Below, in pieces: positions 54,973 through 64,000 of a stretch of 64,000 nt of DNA. The position numbers and the translations under genes were made by a program. The stretch lies in assembly GCF_018402035.1 (NCBI RefSeq), contig NZ_JAGYJN010000007.1, positions 21,439-85,438 on the forward strand, written 5' to 3'. Position 1 is the stretch's first letter, and the number at the start of each line of letters is the position of its first letter. The notes beneath the pieces were generated by a model. It did not search any database, had not been told where the DNA came from, and saw nothing but the letters and a program-made list of their open reading frames with translations. This DNA is from Roseicyclus sp. (lineage in GTDB: Bacteria; Pseudomonadota; Alphaproteobacteria; Rhodobacterales; Rhodobacteraceae).

Positions 54973-56054
54973 CACGGCGACCCGGTGTCATCTTTGGGAC
55001 CGTTGGAATACCCGCGATAAAGCAATCCCGCCCGGTATTGATTGATCGCAAAGCGCACCAAAACCCCGATGGCCGCCGCAATGGGCACCGCGACAAGCAG
55101 GCCAACGAAGCCGAAAACCGTGCCAAATGCCGATAACGCAAAGATCAACCATACGGGGTGAAGGCCAACCGAACTTCCGACCAGCTTGGGCGTCAAGATA
55201 TTGCCCTCGACCATCTGGCCCAGCTGAAAGATCACGACCACGGCCAAGATCGACCACCACTCGCCCCAGAACTGAAACAGCGCCAGCCCCACCGACAAGA
55301 CGCCGCCGACCAAAGCGCCGACATAAGGGATAAAGGTCAAAAGACCCGCAATCAGCCCCACCACGAGCCCAAACTGCAGCCCGACGATCATCAAGGCCAC
55401 TGCGTAAAAGGTGCCAAGGATCAGGCAAACCGTGCCTTGGCCACGAATGAAACTTGCCAATGTGCGGTCGATCTGTCCGGCCAAATCGCGGATTGTGTCG
55501 GCATGGTCGCGCGGCAGCAGCGCGTCGATGTTTGCCACTAACCTGTCCCAATCAAGCAGCATGTAGAAGGCGACCACAGGCACAACGACCAAGAACACCA
55601 GCACATTGACCACACCCGCCGCTGAGCTGAGCACTTGCTGCAACAACTCACCCCCGCGCGATTGGATCGTCTCACCCACGGCGATCAGCGATTGGCGCAG
55701 GGGCGAGCCCTCGTCCATCACATGCGGAAACCGTTCGGTAAGCCATGCGCGTAGCTGATTGAACAGCTCAGGGGCCGATTGGATCAAGTCATTGGTCTGT
55801 TGGATCAAAAGCGGGATGATCACCAGAAGTGACAAGATCACCACGCCCAGCAAGAAGACGAAGATGACGACGGTCGCCAAGACACGGCTCAGCCCCATTT
55901 TTTCCAGACGGTCCGCAACGGGGTCGAGGAAATAGGCGATGGCACTGCCCATGATGAAGGGCAAGATTACATCGCCCAAGGCCCAAAGCAGCACCAAAAA
56001 CACCGCCGATGCGATGCCCCAATAGGTCAATTGCTTGCGAACGGGCAGGGCCAT
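54972..56054 (-). CDS. AI-2E/PerM family membrane transporter
   Basis: A 360-aa inner-membrane protein with about eight hydrophobic segments: residues 10-45 near the N-terminus, a pair at 60-90, and five in the second half. The C-terminal family motif FIPYVGALVGGVLSVGLALFQF and NILTPKLVGSSVGLHPVWLIFALSAFGTVFGFVGLLVAVPIAAAIGVLVRF is clear. AAAGGAGG lies 6 bases before the ATG. Relatives export small molecules or sodium; the substrate is not known. It heads the perM-hdaA-ppk-ppx run. Confidence 0.9.
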   Translation of the reverse strand: MALPVRKQLTYWGIASAVFLVLLWALGDVILPFIMGSAIAYFLDPVADRLEKMGLSRVLATVVIFVFLLGVVILSLLVIIPLLIQQTNDLIQSAPELFNQLRAWLTERFPHVMDEGSPLRQSLIAVGETIQSRGGELLQQVLSSAAGVVNVLVFLVVVPVVAFYMLLDWDRLVANIDALLPRDHADTIRDLAGQIDRTLASFIRGQGTVCLILGTFYAVALMIVGLQFGLVVGLIAGLLTFIPYVGALVGGVLSVGLALFQFWGEWWSILAVVVIFQLGQMVEGNILTPKLVGSSVGLHPVWLIFALSAFGTVFGFVGLLVAVPIAAAIGVLVRFAINQYRAGLLYRGYSNGPKDDTGSP

Positions 56055-56177
56055 GACGCCTCCTTTGTTGCGGCATGAGAGCATGTCGCGTGCTAGCGCA
56101 TTCACCGCAATACGCTTTAGATGCGATGACGGCGGTCGCAGGGCAAGGGGGCGCAGGCGATGCGCACACGGGCGTGG

Positions 56178-56242
56178 CGGAAAACGCGTGTTTTCCGGTG
56201 GGAAAACTCCAGTTTTCCCACGCGAAAAACTGGCGTTTCTCG
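56178..56242. repeat. Three tandem hairpins between the perM and mutase genes
   Basis: CGGAAAAC-GCGT-GTTTTCCG (56178-56197), GTGGGAAAAC-TCCA-GTTTTCCCAC (56198-56221) and CGAAAAAC-TGGC-GTTTCTCG (56223-56242, one mismatch) stand directly next to each other. They share arms with the hairpins at 43289-43333. They lie 8 bp after the mutase stop on its downstream side. Confidence 0.75.
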
Positions 56243-56249
56243 TGCCCCC

Positions 56250-58382
56250 TCAGGCTGCGCGTGTCGCGCGGATCAGCGCCAAGATATCGCGCGCGGCATC
56301 GGGAATATTCGTGCCCGGCCCGAAAATCGCTTTGACGCCCGCTTCCTTAAGGAATGCGTAATCTTGCTGTGGGATCACGCCCCCGCAGATCACGATCACT
56401 TCACCTGCGCCGGCCGCCTCGAGGGCGGCGATCAACTTGGGCGCCAGCGTCTTGTGACCGGCGGCTTGCGAGCTGATGCCCACCACATGGACATCATTGT
56501 CGATGGCGTCTTGCGCCGCTTCCTCGGGCGTTTGGAACAAGGGGCCGACATCGACGTCGAAACCGATATCGGCGAAGGCCGTGGCGATCACCTTGGCGCC
56601 CCGATCATGCCCGTCTTGGCCCATTTTGACCACCAGCATCCTTGGGCGGCGGCCTTCCTCCTCGGCGAAGGCTTCGACATCGGCCTGGATCGCGGCAAAG
56701 CCCATATCGCCCTCATAGGCCGCGCCATAGACACCGGCCAGCGTCTTGACCTCGGCCCGGTGGCGGCCGAACACTTTTTCCATCGCCATGCTGATCTCTC
56801 CTACGCTTGCCCGCGCCCGCGCAGCATCGACTGCCGCTTCAAGCAGATTGCCACCTTGGACCGCGCGGCGTTCAACCTCGGCCAAAGCCGCATCGCAGGC
56901 GACTTGATCGCGGGTGGCGCGGATGCGAGCCAGCCGCACAACTTGCGCCTCGCGCACGGCGTCATTGTCGATTTCCAGAATGTCGATCGGGTCTTCAGTC
57001 TCCTTGCGGTACTTGTTGACGCCAACGATCACATCCTCGCCCCGGTCGATCATCGCCTGCCGCTTGGCGGCCGATTCCTCGATGCGCAGCTTGGGCATGC
57101 CGGTGGCGACCGCCTTGGTCATGCCGCCCATCTCCTCGACCTCTTGCATCAGCGCCCATGCTTGTTCGATCAGCTCACCCGTCAGGCTTTCGATGTAGTA
57201 AGAGCCTGCCAGCGGATCGACGACCTTTGTCACCCCGGTTTCTTCTTGCAAGATCAATTGGGTATTGCGCGCGATGCGGGCCGAGAATTCGGTGGGCAGC
57301 GCGATGGCTTCATCCAGCGCATTGGTGTGAAGGCTTTGGGTGCCGCCCAGAACCGCGCTCATCGCCTCATAGGCGGTGCGGATGACGTTGTTGTAGGGGT
57401 CTTGTTCTTGCAAGGACACGCCCGATGTCTGGCAATGGGTGCGCAGCATCTTGGAGCGTTCATCCTTGGCGCCGAATTCCGTCATCACCCGGTGCCACAG
57501 CGTGCGCGCGGCCCGCAGCTTGGCAATTTCCATGAAGAAATTCATACCAATGGCGAAAAAGAACGAGAGCCGCCCCGCGAATTTGTCCACATCCATGCCC
57601 GCGGCCATCGCGGCGCGCACATATTCGCGCCCATCGGCCAGCGTATAGGCCAATTCCTGCACCAAATTCGCTCCCGCCTCTTGCATATGGTAGCCAGAGA
57701 TCGAGATCGAATTGAACTTCGGCATATGGTCCGAGGTATAGGCGATGATATCCGAGATGATCCGCATCGAGGGTTCGGGCGGGTAGATATAGGTGTTGCG
57801 GACCATGAACTCCTTAAGGATGTCGTTCTGGATCGTGCCGGACAATTTGGCCCGGTCGTGGCCCTGTTCCTCGCCCGTCACGATGAAATTGGCGAGGATG
57901 GGGATCACTGCGCCGTTCATCGTCATCGAGACGCTGACCTGATCAAGCGGGATACCGTCGAACAGGATTTTCATATCCTCGACGCTGTCAATCGCCACGC
58001 CCGCTTTGCCGACATCGCCGATGACGCGGGGATGGTCGCTGTCATAGCCCCGGTGGGTGGCCAGATCGAAGGCGACGGAAACGCCCTGTTGGCCCGCCGC
58101 CAGCGCCTTGCGGTAAAAGGCATTGCTCGCCTCGGCGGTTGAGAAACCGGCATATTGGCGAATGGTCCATGGCCGACCTGCATACATCGTGGCCTTCACC
58201 CCGCGGGTGAAGGGGGCAAACCCCGGCATGGTGTTCAGGTGATCCAAACCTTCGGTATCGGCAGCAGTGTAAAGCGGTTTGACCGCGATCCCCTCGAGCG
58301 TGTCCCATGTCAGGCTGTCGGGGCTGCGCCCTGCCAGTTCCTTTTCAGCCAGCTTGCGCCAGGCATCCATTGTCTTGGTCAT
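56250..58382 (-). CDS. scpA: Methylmalonyl-CoA mutase
   Basis: Adenosylcobalamin-dependent isomerisation of methylmalonyl-CoA to succinyl-CoA. The 710-aa single-chain enzyme has the N-terminal TIM barrel ([55 protein letters not shown]) and the C-terminal B12 domain with [19 protein letters not shown] (His that coordinates cobalt), [10 protein letters not shown] and GISSQAAGH...[10 protein letters not shown]. Length is normal. It is followed by tandem hairpins and preceded by a sulfotransferase-like gene that it overlaps by 38 bases. Confidence 0.97.
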   Translation of the reverse strand: MTKTMDAWRKLAEKELAGRSPDSLTWDTLEGIAVKPLYTAADTEGLDHLNTMPGFAPFTRGVKATMYAGRPWTIRQYAGFSTAEASNAFYRKALAAGQQGVSVAFDLATHRGYDSDHPRVIGDVGKAGVAIDSVEDMKILFDGIPLDQVSVSMTMNGAVIPILANFIVTGEEQGHDRAKLSGTIQNDILKEFMVRNTYIYPPEPSMRIISDIIAYTSDHMPKFNSISISGYHMQEAGANLVQELAYTLADGREYVRAAMAAGMDVDKFAGRLSFFFAIGMNFFMEIAKLRAARTLWHRVMTEFGAKDERSKMLRTHCQTSGVSLQEQDPYNNVIRTAYEAMSAVLGGTQSLHTNALDEAIALPTEFSARIARNTQLILQEETGVTKVVDPLAGSYYIESLTGELIEQAWALMQEVEEMGGMTKAVATGMPKLRIEESAAKRQAMIDRGEDVIVGVNKYRKETEDPIDILEIDNDAVREAQVVRLARIRATRDQVACDAALAEVERRAVQGGNLLEAAVDAARARASVGEISMAMEKVFGRHRAEVKTLAGVYGAAYEGDMGFAAIQADVEAFAEEEGRRPRMLVVKMGQDGHDRGAKVIATAFADIGFDVDVGPLFQTPEEAAQDAIDNDVHVVGISSQAAGHKTLAPKLIAALEAAGAGEVIVICGGVIPQQDYAFLKEAGVKAIFGPGTNIPDAARDILALIRATRAA

Positions 58383-59274
58383 CGGGTCGTCCTCTTCCTT
58401 GTCCTGTCAGGCGTCGGGTCTTTGCCCCCGCTCGATCAATATATGTCGCAAGCCCCCCGGCACCGGCGGCCAGCCATGCAAGGTCTTCTTGATACTGCGC
58501 GCGCAAGATTGCGCGTTGATGGGTGTTGAAGGGCATGAAACGCCCCGCCCGCTGGGGCAGCGCCGCAGCACCATCCAATCCAGCGTCGCGGCATGTGGCG
58601 ATCAGTTGGGCCGCCGTTGGTGTCGCGTTGCACCATGCATCTTGCCCGCGCATCCCAACGCGCGTGCCGCTGAGCTGCGTGATCAAGTGATCTGGCCTGC
58701 CTGCCATCGCCTCATGGGTCCAGACACGGATGGCGATACCGGGCATGGCTTGGGCCAGATCGGCGATCACATGCCGCCAGCGGCGCGGCTGGGTGATCAG
58801 CCGCGCGCAGAGCGCAGCATCGGGGAGCGCACCGCCATGGCGCATGCGCCACCCAATGACCGAGGTCCAAAAGGCATCATAGCACCGGATCGACAGGCCA
58901 AGCGTGACCCCGTAGCCATCGAAAGCTTCCGCAAAACGGGCAACACGCGCCCCGGCCCCGTCGTAAAGCCGGGTCTGGCTCAGCAATCGGCGCATCGTGC
59001 CAAGCATATTCTCTTCACTGACAAAAAGCAGCGCTGTGCCAAGCTCAGCCGCTTGGCGGGCCTGTAGGCTGATGCGCGCATGGGCGCGGCCTGTTTTGCG
59101 CGGAAAGAACGCATCATCGCTGCCATATAGCCCATCGAAAAGCCCCGCGCGCAGCCGTTTTGGCCCCCAATAGCCAAATCCTGCGCCTTGTAGGCCCACA
59201 TGGCTTTGGCCGAGCATGTGCTGCAACGTCGTGGTGGCCGTGCGATGCGCGCCAAGGTGAAGCAAAATCTCCAT
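58345..59274 (-). CDS. Sulfotransferase-like protein of unknown substrate
   Basis: A 309-aa protein beginning [23 protein letters not shown], a 5'-phosphosulfate-binding-loop-like motif (G-x-H-R/K-T-x-T/S) as in sulfotransferase families. The rest has no other strong motif apart from a basic C-terminal tail. ATG 59274 is the first conserved Met; the much longer open frame upstream is antisense to other genes. The stop lies 38 bases inside the mutase gene. A role in the propionate pathway is not obvious. Confidence 0.65.
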   Translation of the reverse strand: MEILLHLGAHRTATTTLQHMLGQSHVGLQGAGFGYWGPKRLRAGLFDGLYGSDDAFFPRKTGRAHARISLQARQAAELGTALLFVSEENMLGTMRRLLSQTRLYDGAGARVARFAEAFDGYGVTLGLSIRCYDAFWTSVIGWRMRHGGALPDAALCARLITQPRRWRHVIADLAQAMPGIAIRVWTHEAMAGRPDHLITQLSGTRVGMRGQDAWCNATPTAAQLIATCRDAGLDGAAALPQRAGRFMPFNTHQRAILRAQYQEDLAWLAAGAGGLATYIDRAGAKTRRLTGQGRGRPDDQDNGCLAQAG

Positions 59275-59434
59275 GCCGCAATCTCCAACCACGCTGCGAT
59301 GTGCTTTAGCGTGATCATGCGGGCAGATCCGTGAAGATCGGGTGAAGCGCGCACCTGCGACCCTTCGGTCATTGGCCGGAAATCTCTTCGCATTTGTGCA
59401 AGTGCTGCCTATATCCAACCGGAACGGAGGACAC

Positions 59435-59902
59435 ATGCGACCAAGTCTTTTTACGCTGATCGCGGCCCTGCTGCTTGCCTTGCCCGGCGCCGCCCAGGCC
59501 GAGACCAAGACAGAAACGCCCTCAGAGCTGGGGGATGTCGTCGATCCGATGGCACCGCGCGCGGCGCGCGATGTCACGCTGGAGGAGTTTCTTTGGGTCT
59601 CGCGGCCCTTGGTCATATTCGCCGATTCCCCCGCTGATCCGCGCGTGCGCGAACAGTTGCAGATGTTGGCTGACCGCCCCGATGTATTGGCTGAGCGCGA
59701 TGTGGTCATCATCGTTGACACCGACCCCTCGGAAGAAACGGCGCTGCGTCTGGCATTACGCCCGCGCGGCTTTTCGTTGGTGATCGTGCAAAAAGACGGC
59801 CGCGTCGGCCTGCGCCGCCCCAGCCCCCGTGATGTGCGCGAGATCGTGCGCGGCATCGACAATTTCGCGCTGCGCCAAGAAGAGGTGCGGATCGGGCAGT
59901 GA
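59435..59902 (+). CDS. Secreted DUF4174 family protein
   Basis: A 155-aa protein with a signal peptide (MRPSLFTLIAALLLALPGAAQA) and a thioredoxin-like middle (FLWVSRPLVIFADSPADPRVREQLQMLADRP..LAERDVVIIVDTDP...LRPRGFSLVIVQKDGRVGLRRPSPRDVREIVRGID). I match it to DUF4174, whose function is unknown. GGAGG precedes the ATG at 59435. It is convergent with the pccA gene (45 bp between stops). Confidence 0.82.
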   Translation: MRPSLFTLIAALLLALPGAAQAETKTETPSELGDVVDPMAPRAARDVTLEEFLWVSRPLVIFADSPADPRVREQLQMLADRPDVLAERDVVIIVDTDPSEETALRLALRPRGFSLVIVQKDGRVGLRRPSPRDVREIVRGIDNFALRQEEVRIGQ

Positions 59903-59947
59903 TGCCCGACCCCCTCGTCGATATGTGGCGCAGGGTTTGTCACGGCC

Positions 59948-61993
59948 TTATGCGAACTCGATGATGATTTGATCCACGGCAAGGCTATCGCCGGGCGCGC
60001 AGGTGATGGCCCCGACGACCCCGCGCCGCTCGGCGCGCAGGATATTCTCCATCTTCATCGCCTCGATGGTGCAAAGCGCTTGGCCCTCCTGCACCTCTTG
60101 ACCGACCTCGACATCGATCTTCACGATCAGACCCGGCATCGGGCAAAGCAGGAATTTCGACGTATCAGGTGGGAGTTTCTCGGGCATAAGCCGGGCAAGC
60201 TCGGCCTGACGCGGGGTGCGTACATGCACCTTGAGATCGGCACCGCGCGTGCGGATGCGGAAGCCGCCGGGGATTTTGCCAACCTTCAGCACCAAGGGCG
60301 CGCCATCCACCATCAGCCGCGCCAGCTGATCCCCCGGCGTCCAATCCGAGGTGACGCGCATGGCTTGACCATCGGCAAAGCTGACCGTTGCGCCGTCATG
60401 ATCGGCCGCAATGGTGACGGGGAAGTCTTGCCCTTGCAGCGTCACAACCCAATCATGGCCCACGCGGCGCTCGTGATTGTCCATGCGCCCCGACACGCGT
60501 GTGCGCCGAATTTCGGCCACGCGGTGCATGGCAGCCGCCGCCGCGGCGACGCGCTGGGCGGCGTCATCGGCCAAACGCGCACCGGTGAAGCCTTCGGGGT
60601 ATTCCTCGGCGATGAAGGCGGTGGTGATATTGCCGCTGACAAAGCGGTCATGCTCCATCACGGCAGAGAGGAAGGGCAGGTTATGACCGATCCCCTCAAC
60701 TTCGAAGCCATCAAGTGCCACGCGCATCGCTTTGATCGCGCCCAAACGGTCAGGCGCCCATGTGCAAAGCTTGGCGATCATCGGATCGTAGAACATCGAG
60801 ATCTCGCCGCCCTCGAACACGCCCGTGTCGTTGCGCACGGCGGTCTCGCCCGTCGGCGCATCGCCTTGCCACTTGCCGGTCTTGTTCAGTGGGCCTGCCT
60901 GCACCTCGGCGGGTGGGCGATAGCGCGTCAGCCGCCCGATTGAGGGCAGAAAGTTGCGATAGGGGTCTTCGGCGTAAAGGCGGCTTTCCATCGCCCAGCC
61001 GGTCAGCTTGATGTCGTCTTGTGTGAAGGGCAGCTTTTCACCGGCGGCCACGCGGATCATCTGTTCGACCAGATCGATACCGGTGATCAATTCGGTGACG
61101 GGGTGTTCCACCTGAAGCCGGGTGTTCATCTCAAGGAAGTAGAAATTGCGGTCGCCGTCCACGATGAATTCCACCGTTCCCGCGCTGGTATAGCCCACCG
61201 CACGCGCCAGCGCGCAGGCTTGTTCGCCCATCGCGCGGCGTGTTTCGGCATCAAGGAACGGCGAAGGCGCCTCTTCGATGACCTTTTGGTTGCGGCGCTG
61301 GATCGAACATTCCCGCTCGCCCAGATAAAGCGTGTTGCCATGGCTATCGGCCAATACCTGAATTTCGATATGGCGCGGCTGGGTCACGAATTTCTCGATA
61401 AAGATCCGATCATCCCCGAAGCTCGATTTCGCCTCGTTCTTTGAGGCCTGAAAGCCCTCGCGCGTCTCGGTGTCGTTCCATGCGATGCGCATGCCCTTGC
61501 CACCGCCGCCCGCGCTGGCCTTGATCATCACCGGATAGCCGATCTCGTTGGAGATCTTTACCGCCTCCTCCGCATCCGCGATCAGGCCCATGTAGCCCGG
61601 CACGGTCGAAACACCTGCTTCGGCTGCGATCTTTTTCGAGGTGATCTTGTCGCCCATCGCCTCGATCGCACCGGTCGGTGGGCCGACGAACGCCACGCCC
61701 AGCTTATCCAGCGCCTCGGCGAATTTCATGTTCTCGGACAAAAACCCATAGCCCGGATGGACAGCTTCGGCGCCGCTTTGCTTGATCGCCGCTATGATCT
61801 TGTCGATCACGATATAGCTTTCGGATGCGGGGGCAGGGCCGATATGGATCGCCTCATCGGCCATCTTCACATGCAGTGCGTTGCGGTCGGCATCCGAATA
61901 GACGGCGACCGTGGCGATCCCCATCTTGCGGGCGGTCTTGATGACGCGGCAGGCGATCTCGCCCCGATTGGCGATCAAAAGCTTCTTGAACAT
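59948..61993 (-). CDS. pccA: Propionyl-CoA carboxylase alpha subunit (biotin carboxylase and biotin carrier)
   Basis: Carboxylates biotin and carries it to PccB for (S)-methylmalonyl-CoA synthesis. The 681-aa protein has the biotin carboxylase domain (residues 1-450: FKKLLIANRGEIACRVIKTAR, AGGGGKGMRIAWN, QVLADSHGN, RRNQKVIEEAPSP, EMNTRLQVEHPVTE), a linking BT domain, and the biotin carrier with EAMKM near the C-terminus. This layout separates it from acetyl-CoA carboxylase AccC, which is shorter. PccB is not in the window. Confidence 0.96.
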   Translation of the reverse strand: MFKKLLIANRGEIACRVIKTARKMGIATVAVYSDADRNALHVKMADEAIHIGPAPASESYIVIDKIIAAIKQSGAEAVHPGYGFLSENMKFAEALDKLGVAFVGPPTGAIEAMGDKITSKKIAAEAGVSTVPGYMGLIADAEEAVKISNEIGYPVMIKASAGGGGKGMRIAWNDTETREGFQASKNEAKSSFGDDRIFIEKFVTQPRHIEIQVLADSHGNTLYLGERECSIQRRNQKVIEEAPSPFLDAETRRAMGEQACALARAVGYTSAGTVEFIVDGDRNFYFLEMNTRLQVEHPVTELITGIDLVEQMIRVAAGEKLPFTQDDIKLTGWAMESRLYAEDPYRNFLPSIGRLTRYRPPAEVQAGPLNKTGKWQGDAPTGETAVRNDTGVFEGGEISMFYDPMIAKLCTWAPDRLGAIKAMRVALDGFEVEGIGHNLPFLSAVMEHDRFVSGNITTAFIAEEYPEGFTGARLADDAAQRVAAAAAAMHRVAEIRRTRVSGRMDNHERRVGHDWVVTLQGQDFPVTIAADHDGATVSFADGQAMRVTSDWTPGDQLARLMVDGAPLVLKVGKIPGGFRIRTRGADLKVHVRTPRQAELARLMPEKLPPDTSKFLLCPMPGLIVKIDVEVGQEVQEGQALCTIEAMKMENILRAERRGVVGAITCAPGDSLAVDQIIIEFA

Positions 61994-62043
61994 GGGCAGG
62001 CGTCCCTTGCTAGCGGGGCTGGGCCCCCGTTCTGGTGGTCAAC

Positions 62044-62089
62044 AAAAAGGGCCACCGGGCGCGTGACGCACCGGAGGCCCTGAATTTTT
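62044..62089 (-). terminator. Hairpin terminator upstream of pccA
   Basis: AGGGCCaCCGG (62048-62058) pairs with CCGGaGGCCCT (62071-62081). On the minus strand the hairpin is followed by TTTTT (62044-62048), and a T-run also follows on the plus side. It probably ends the small lipoprotein transcript and separates it from pccA. Confidence 0.65.
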
Positions 62090-62131
62090 GACAGATGGAT
62101 CAGGCCGCTGATGCGACCCGCGCGATCTGAT

Positions 62132-62344
62132 TTAGCGGCAGATGCCGATATCGTCGCAAAGCGCGCCACCGGCTGCACCAATGACGATGCCTGTGGCGAT
62201 ATTGCCATCAAGTGCTGCTGCGCCGACCCCGCCCGCCGCACCGCCGATGGCCGCGCGTTCAAGATCGGATGTAACGCAGCCCGCCAAGACGAAAGCGGTC
62301 GCGACAAGCGTGGTGAGAAGGGGGGCCTTGGTTTTTGCGCACAT
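62132..62344 (-). CDS. Small glycine-zipper lipoprotein
   Basis: A 70-aa lipoprotein starting MCAKTKAPLLTTLVATAFVLAGC, with lipobox L-A-G-C. The mature part AAIGGAAGGVGAAALDGNIATGIVIGAAGGALCDDIG is a glycine-zipper helix pair, similar to small outer-membrane osmotic or 17-kDa-type lipoproteins but shorter. AAAGGAG lies 10 bases upstream of the ATG. The longer upstream frame is not supported. Confidence 0.78.
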   Translation of the reverse strand: MCAKTKAPLLTTLVATAFVLAGCVTSDLERAAIGGAAGGVGAAALDGNIATGIVIGAAGGALCDDIGICR

Positions 62345-62440
62345 TTTGTGTCTGCTCCTTTCGTTAAGCCTCGTGACACGAAAGATAACCAGAATTTCGT
62401 CACCCCGATAGGGAAAGCTGTCGAAGGCCGTAAAGTTTGT

Positions 62441-62475
62441 GAAAAAAGCGGTCGGCCAAAGAGAGTGGCCGACCG
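62441..62475 (-). terminator. Rho-independent terminator
   Basis: CGGTCGGCCA (62449-62458) pairs with TGGCCGACCG (62466-62475) around a 7-base loop. On the minus strand it runs into six T's at 62442-62447. It ends the transcript of the 122-aa protein gene at 62649. Confidence 0.8.
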
Positions 62476-62648
62476 TGTCGAGGGGGAAGGGGTAATCGTC
62501 ACATCGCCATCGCCGGTCGCGGCCTTGCGCGCCAACGCTGACAACGAAACCCTGACACATCCCAAGGCATTGGGTGAGGGCATTCTTTTTGCTGCCGCCT
62601 CATGCGCGCCAAACCGCCCAGCGATGATGTCCCCCGGCAAGATCATGC
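62476..62648. other. Noncoding spacer
   Basis: No gene is supported in these 173 bp. They are the 3' untranslated part of the minus-strand transcript from 62649 that ends at the terminator. Confidence 0.5.
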
Positions 62649-63017
62649 CTATACCGTCTTCCAATAGCCGCTGCCGTCGAAGGCCTCGGGGAATGCGGCG
62701 CGCGCGCGTTTCTCGTCGATCACCAAGAGCGCCTCGTAGCTTGCCGGGTCAAAGGGGTCTTCGGCAGGCAAGACTTCACGCTCGAACAACCAGTTCAGCC
62801 GCCCCGCATCAAGATTGCCGCGCTCAAAGGGTTGATCGCCAAAGCACAGCCAAAGTGCTTCCATAAAGGCCAAATCGGCGCGGCGATCAGCGGGGCGTCG
62901 GTCAGGGTAGCGTTCGCGCCGCATGAGCGGGGTGGCCCCGTCCTTGTGCGCGCGTCTGATCGTGAATTGATAATCCGTGCCGGGAAGCCGACCGGGAAAG
63001 CCGCGATGCTTGATCAT
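62649..63017 (-). CDS. Conserved hypothetical protein
   Basis: A 122-aa hydrophilic protein, MIKHRGFPGRLPGTDYQFTIRRAHKDGATPLMRRERYPDRRPADRRADLAFMEALWLCFGDQPFERGNLD then VLPAEDPFDPASYEALLVIDEKRARAAFPEAFDGSGYWKTV. No motif is recognised. It lies between the small lipoprotein genes on the same strand, close to pccA, an arrangement that I know from other Rhodobacterales. Confidence 0.65.
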   Translation of the reverse strand: MIKHRGFPGRLPGTDYQFTIRRAHKDGATPLMRRERYPDRRPADRRADLAFMEALWLCFGDQPFERGNLDAGRLNWLFEREVLPAEDPFDPASYEALLVIDEKRARAAFPEAFDGSGYWKTV

Positions 63018-63089
63018 GCTGCACCCCCAAATGTCGGGGTGGCGGCAAAGTGCCGGGCGGAGTGTTGGCCCCGCCCGGAGATTGTTGCT

Positions 63090-63236
63090 TCAACGATACT
63101 TGGTCGACACCGGATCGTGGCTGATCGGTGCGGGTTCGATGAAAATGATTTCTTCTTGCTCGGGTGCGGGGGCTGCACAGGCGGCGACACCGGCCACCAG
63201 CCCCAACGCGAGAAGCGCCTGAATGAAACGCGACAT
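63090..63236 (-). CDS. Very small lipoprotein (48 aa)
   Basis: Translation gives MSRFIQALLALGLVAGVAAC followed by AAPAPEQEEIIFIEPAPISHDPVSTKYR, a signal peptide with lipobox V-A-A-C. AGGAG lies about 7 bases upstream of the ATG at 63236. Codon use and context fit a real gene despite the short length. Function unknown. Confidence 0.75.
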   Translation of the reverse strand: MSRFIQALLALGLVAGVAACAAPAPEQEEIIFIEPAPISHDPVSTKYR

Positions 63237-63441
63237 CTTACTCTCCTACATTTTTGGGTGGTGACCGGACGCAAAGGCCCGGCCACGACCAGAGGTACGT
63301 CTACCCGGAGGTAAACTGCACCAAAGATACCGCTTACGCGCTTTTCTCCACAGGGTTTTCCACAAAGCGATTCATTCTGTGACCGGCTTGCATCATTCCA
63401 GTCGTTACCCGAAGGTCGCGCCGCAAGATTTTGTGCGCTCA

Positions 63442-63852
63442 TCAAAATAGCTCCCAGATGCAGGCGTCGCCGGCGAGGCGATAGGTTTCATAGAAACGGT
63501 TGATCTCGGGCGTGGGGGTGCCACGCGGCGTGGGGGCGGCCATCATTTCGATCACGATTTGATCCGCCGTTGCATTGGCCGCTTTCGCAATAGGTCTGCC
63601 CCAATGCTCACAGGCCCAATCCATATCGGTCTTGAGCGCTGCATCATCGACCCCGCTGGCCCCAATCATCGGTGCGACAAGGCGGATGACGATCTGGCTT
63701 TCGCCTGACCACGGGTTTTGCTCGTCCAGCCATTCATGCAAGATCACCGCCTGACCCGATGGCGCGCTGATCTGATCGCGCGGCCAAGCCTCGGCCAAGG
63801 CCGCAATGGGTGGCAAGGCCACAAGCCCCGCGATCTGGGCGGCGCGCATCAT
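63442..63852 (-). CDS. DUF6497 family secreted protein
   Basis: A 136-aa protein with a hydrophobic N-terminal signal (MMRAAQIAGLVALPPIAALAEA), a beta-rich body (AVILHEWLDEQNPWSGESQIVIRLVAPMI) and the end NRFYETYRLAGDACIWELF. It belongs to a small Rhodobacterales family of unknown role. The start at 63852 overlaps the RidA-gene stop (ATGA), so the two are cotranscribed. Confidence 0.75.
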   Translation of the reverse strand: MMRAAQIAGLVALPPIAALAEAWPRDQISAPSGQAVILHEWLDEQNPWSGESQIVIRLVAPMIGASGVDDAALKTDMDWACEHWGRPIAKAANATADQIVIEMMAAPTPRGTPTPEINRFYETYRLAGDACIWELF

Positions 63853-64000
63853 GATGTCGGCTGATCCGGGCGGCGTGCGATGCAATCGATCTCGACCAAG
63901 GCATCAACAGCCAAGGCCGTCACCCCCACCGTCGTGCGCGCCGGGCGCCTGTCGGGCGGAAAGAAGCCTTGGTAGGTTTCGTTAAAGGTCGCGTAGTCGC
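63849..64000 (-). CDS. RidA (YjgF/YER057c) family protein, partial at window end
   Basis: The last 49 codons of a minus-strand gene: DYATFNETYQGFFPPDRRPARTTVGVTALAVDALVEIDCIARRPDQPTS then stop. The pattern N-x-x-Y-x-x-F-F...RPART-x-V-x-V-x-x-L...A-L-V-E-I-D-x-I-A is the C-terminal part of RidA proteins, which deaminate reactive enamine/imine intermediates. The N-terminal half lies beyond the window. It overlaps the DUF6497 start by 4 bases. Confidence 0.85.
   Translation of the reverse strand, partial: DYATFNETYQGFFPPDRRPARTTVGVTALAVDALVEIDCIARRPDQPTS

Noticed and set aside
56160..58142. 660-residue open frame on the plus strand
   Set aside because: It is antisense to methylmalonyl-CoA mutase, whose motifs are clear on the other strand.

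Overview
The window is high-GC DNA from an alphaproteobacterium, most likely a member of the Rhodobacterales. This rests on gene order (riboflavin cluster followed by nusB; perM-hdaA-ppk-ppx; methylmalonyl-CoA mutase and propionyl-CoA carboxylase alpha close together), short ProRS without an editing insertion, a GTTC-N7-GTTC LexA box, a tRNA-His that appears to lack G-1 and carries A73, and several small families that I know mainly from Rhodobacteraceae (DUF6324, DUF6476, DUF6497). No species can be named from sequence alone.

Layout. (1) 1-6094 is core chromosome: ribE, an unknown gene, a ribB-type gene with a degenerate GTP cyclohydrolase II domain, ribH and nusB, then a Ca2+/cation antiporter, a small membrane protein, a probable structured RNA, and the SOS-linked nuclease gene mmcB. 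(2) 6095-31031 is a 24.9-kb genomic island in the 3' part of tRNA-His, bounded by an exact 46-bp direct repeat (6126-6171 and 30986-31031). Its left two thirds carry catabolic cargo: a nine-gene minus-strand operon running from 18515 down to 9634 (FAH-family hydrolase, TctB, TctA, LVIVD propeller protein, TctC, GntR regulator, two aldo/keto reductases, alpha/beta hydrolase). Around it lie two more FAH-family hydrolases, a chimeric fragment of a third, two more GntR/FCD regulators and a 4,5-dihydroxyphthalate-decarboxylase-like protein. Next comes an IS graveyard (decayed IS3 and IS5 pieces, an intact IS110-type element inside an IS3 relic, an amine oxidase pseudogene). A low-GC two-gene secreted/membrane unit follows. 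The right end is a P4-satellite-like core: an HGGxSTG protein, a primase-helicase, an AlpA-type excisionase and a tyrosine integrase. (3) 31032-64000 is core chromosome again: pseudouridine synthase, rpoH, small housekeeping genes, oligoendopeptidase F, a J-domain/TerB protein, 5-FCL, YmdB-type phosphodiesterase, transporters, a CFA-synthase-type methyltransferase, carB, two orphan antitoxin-like genes, proS, ppx, ppk, hdaA, perM, methylmalonyl-CoA mutase, propionyl-CoA carboxylase alpha, several small lipoproteins, and the end of a RidA-family gene.

How the genes work together. The rib genes make riboflavin, but this ribB-type protein probably supplies only the DHBP synthase step. PccA (with a PccB not in the window) and the mutase convert propionyl-CoA toward succinyl-CoA. 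Ppk and Ppx make and degrade polyphosphate next to the replication regulator HdaA. The island cargo looks like an uptake-and-breakdown route for a carboxylic acid: TctABC imports it, the reductases and the hydrolases process it and its diketo-acid intermediates, and three FCD-type GntR proteins probably respond to pathway acids. No ring-cleavage dioxygenase is present, so the substrate is unknown.

The strongest second-look items are the island boundaries and satellite-like core, the unrecognised low-GC gene pair at 24936-26302, the hydrolase-permease chimera at 7586-8089, the LexA box on mmcB, the structured RNA near 5.1 kb, and repeated tandem hairpins in intergenic DNA.
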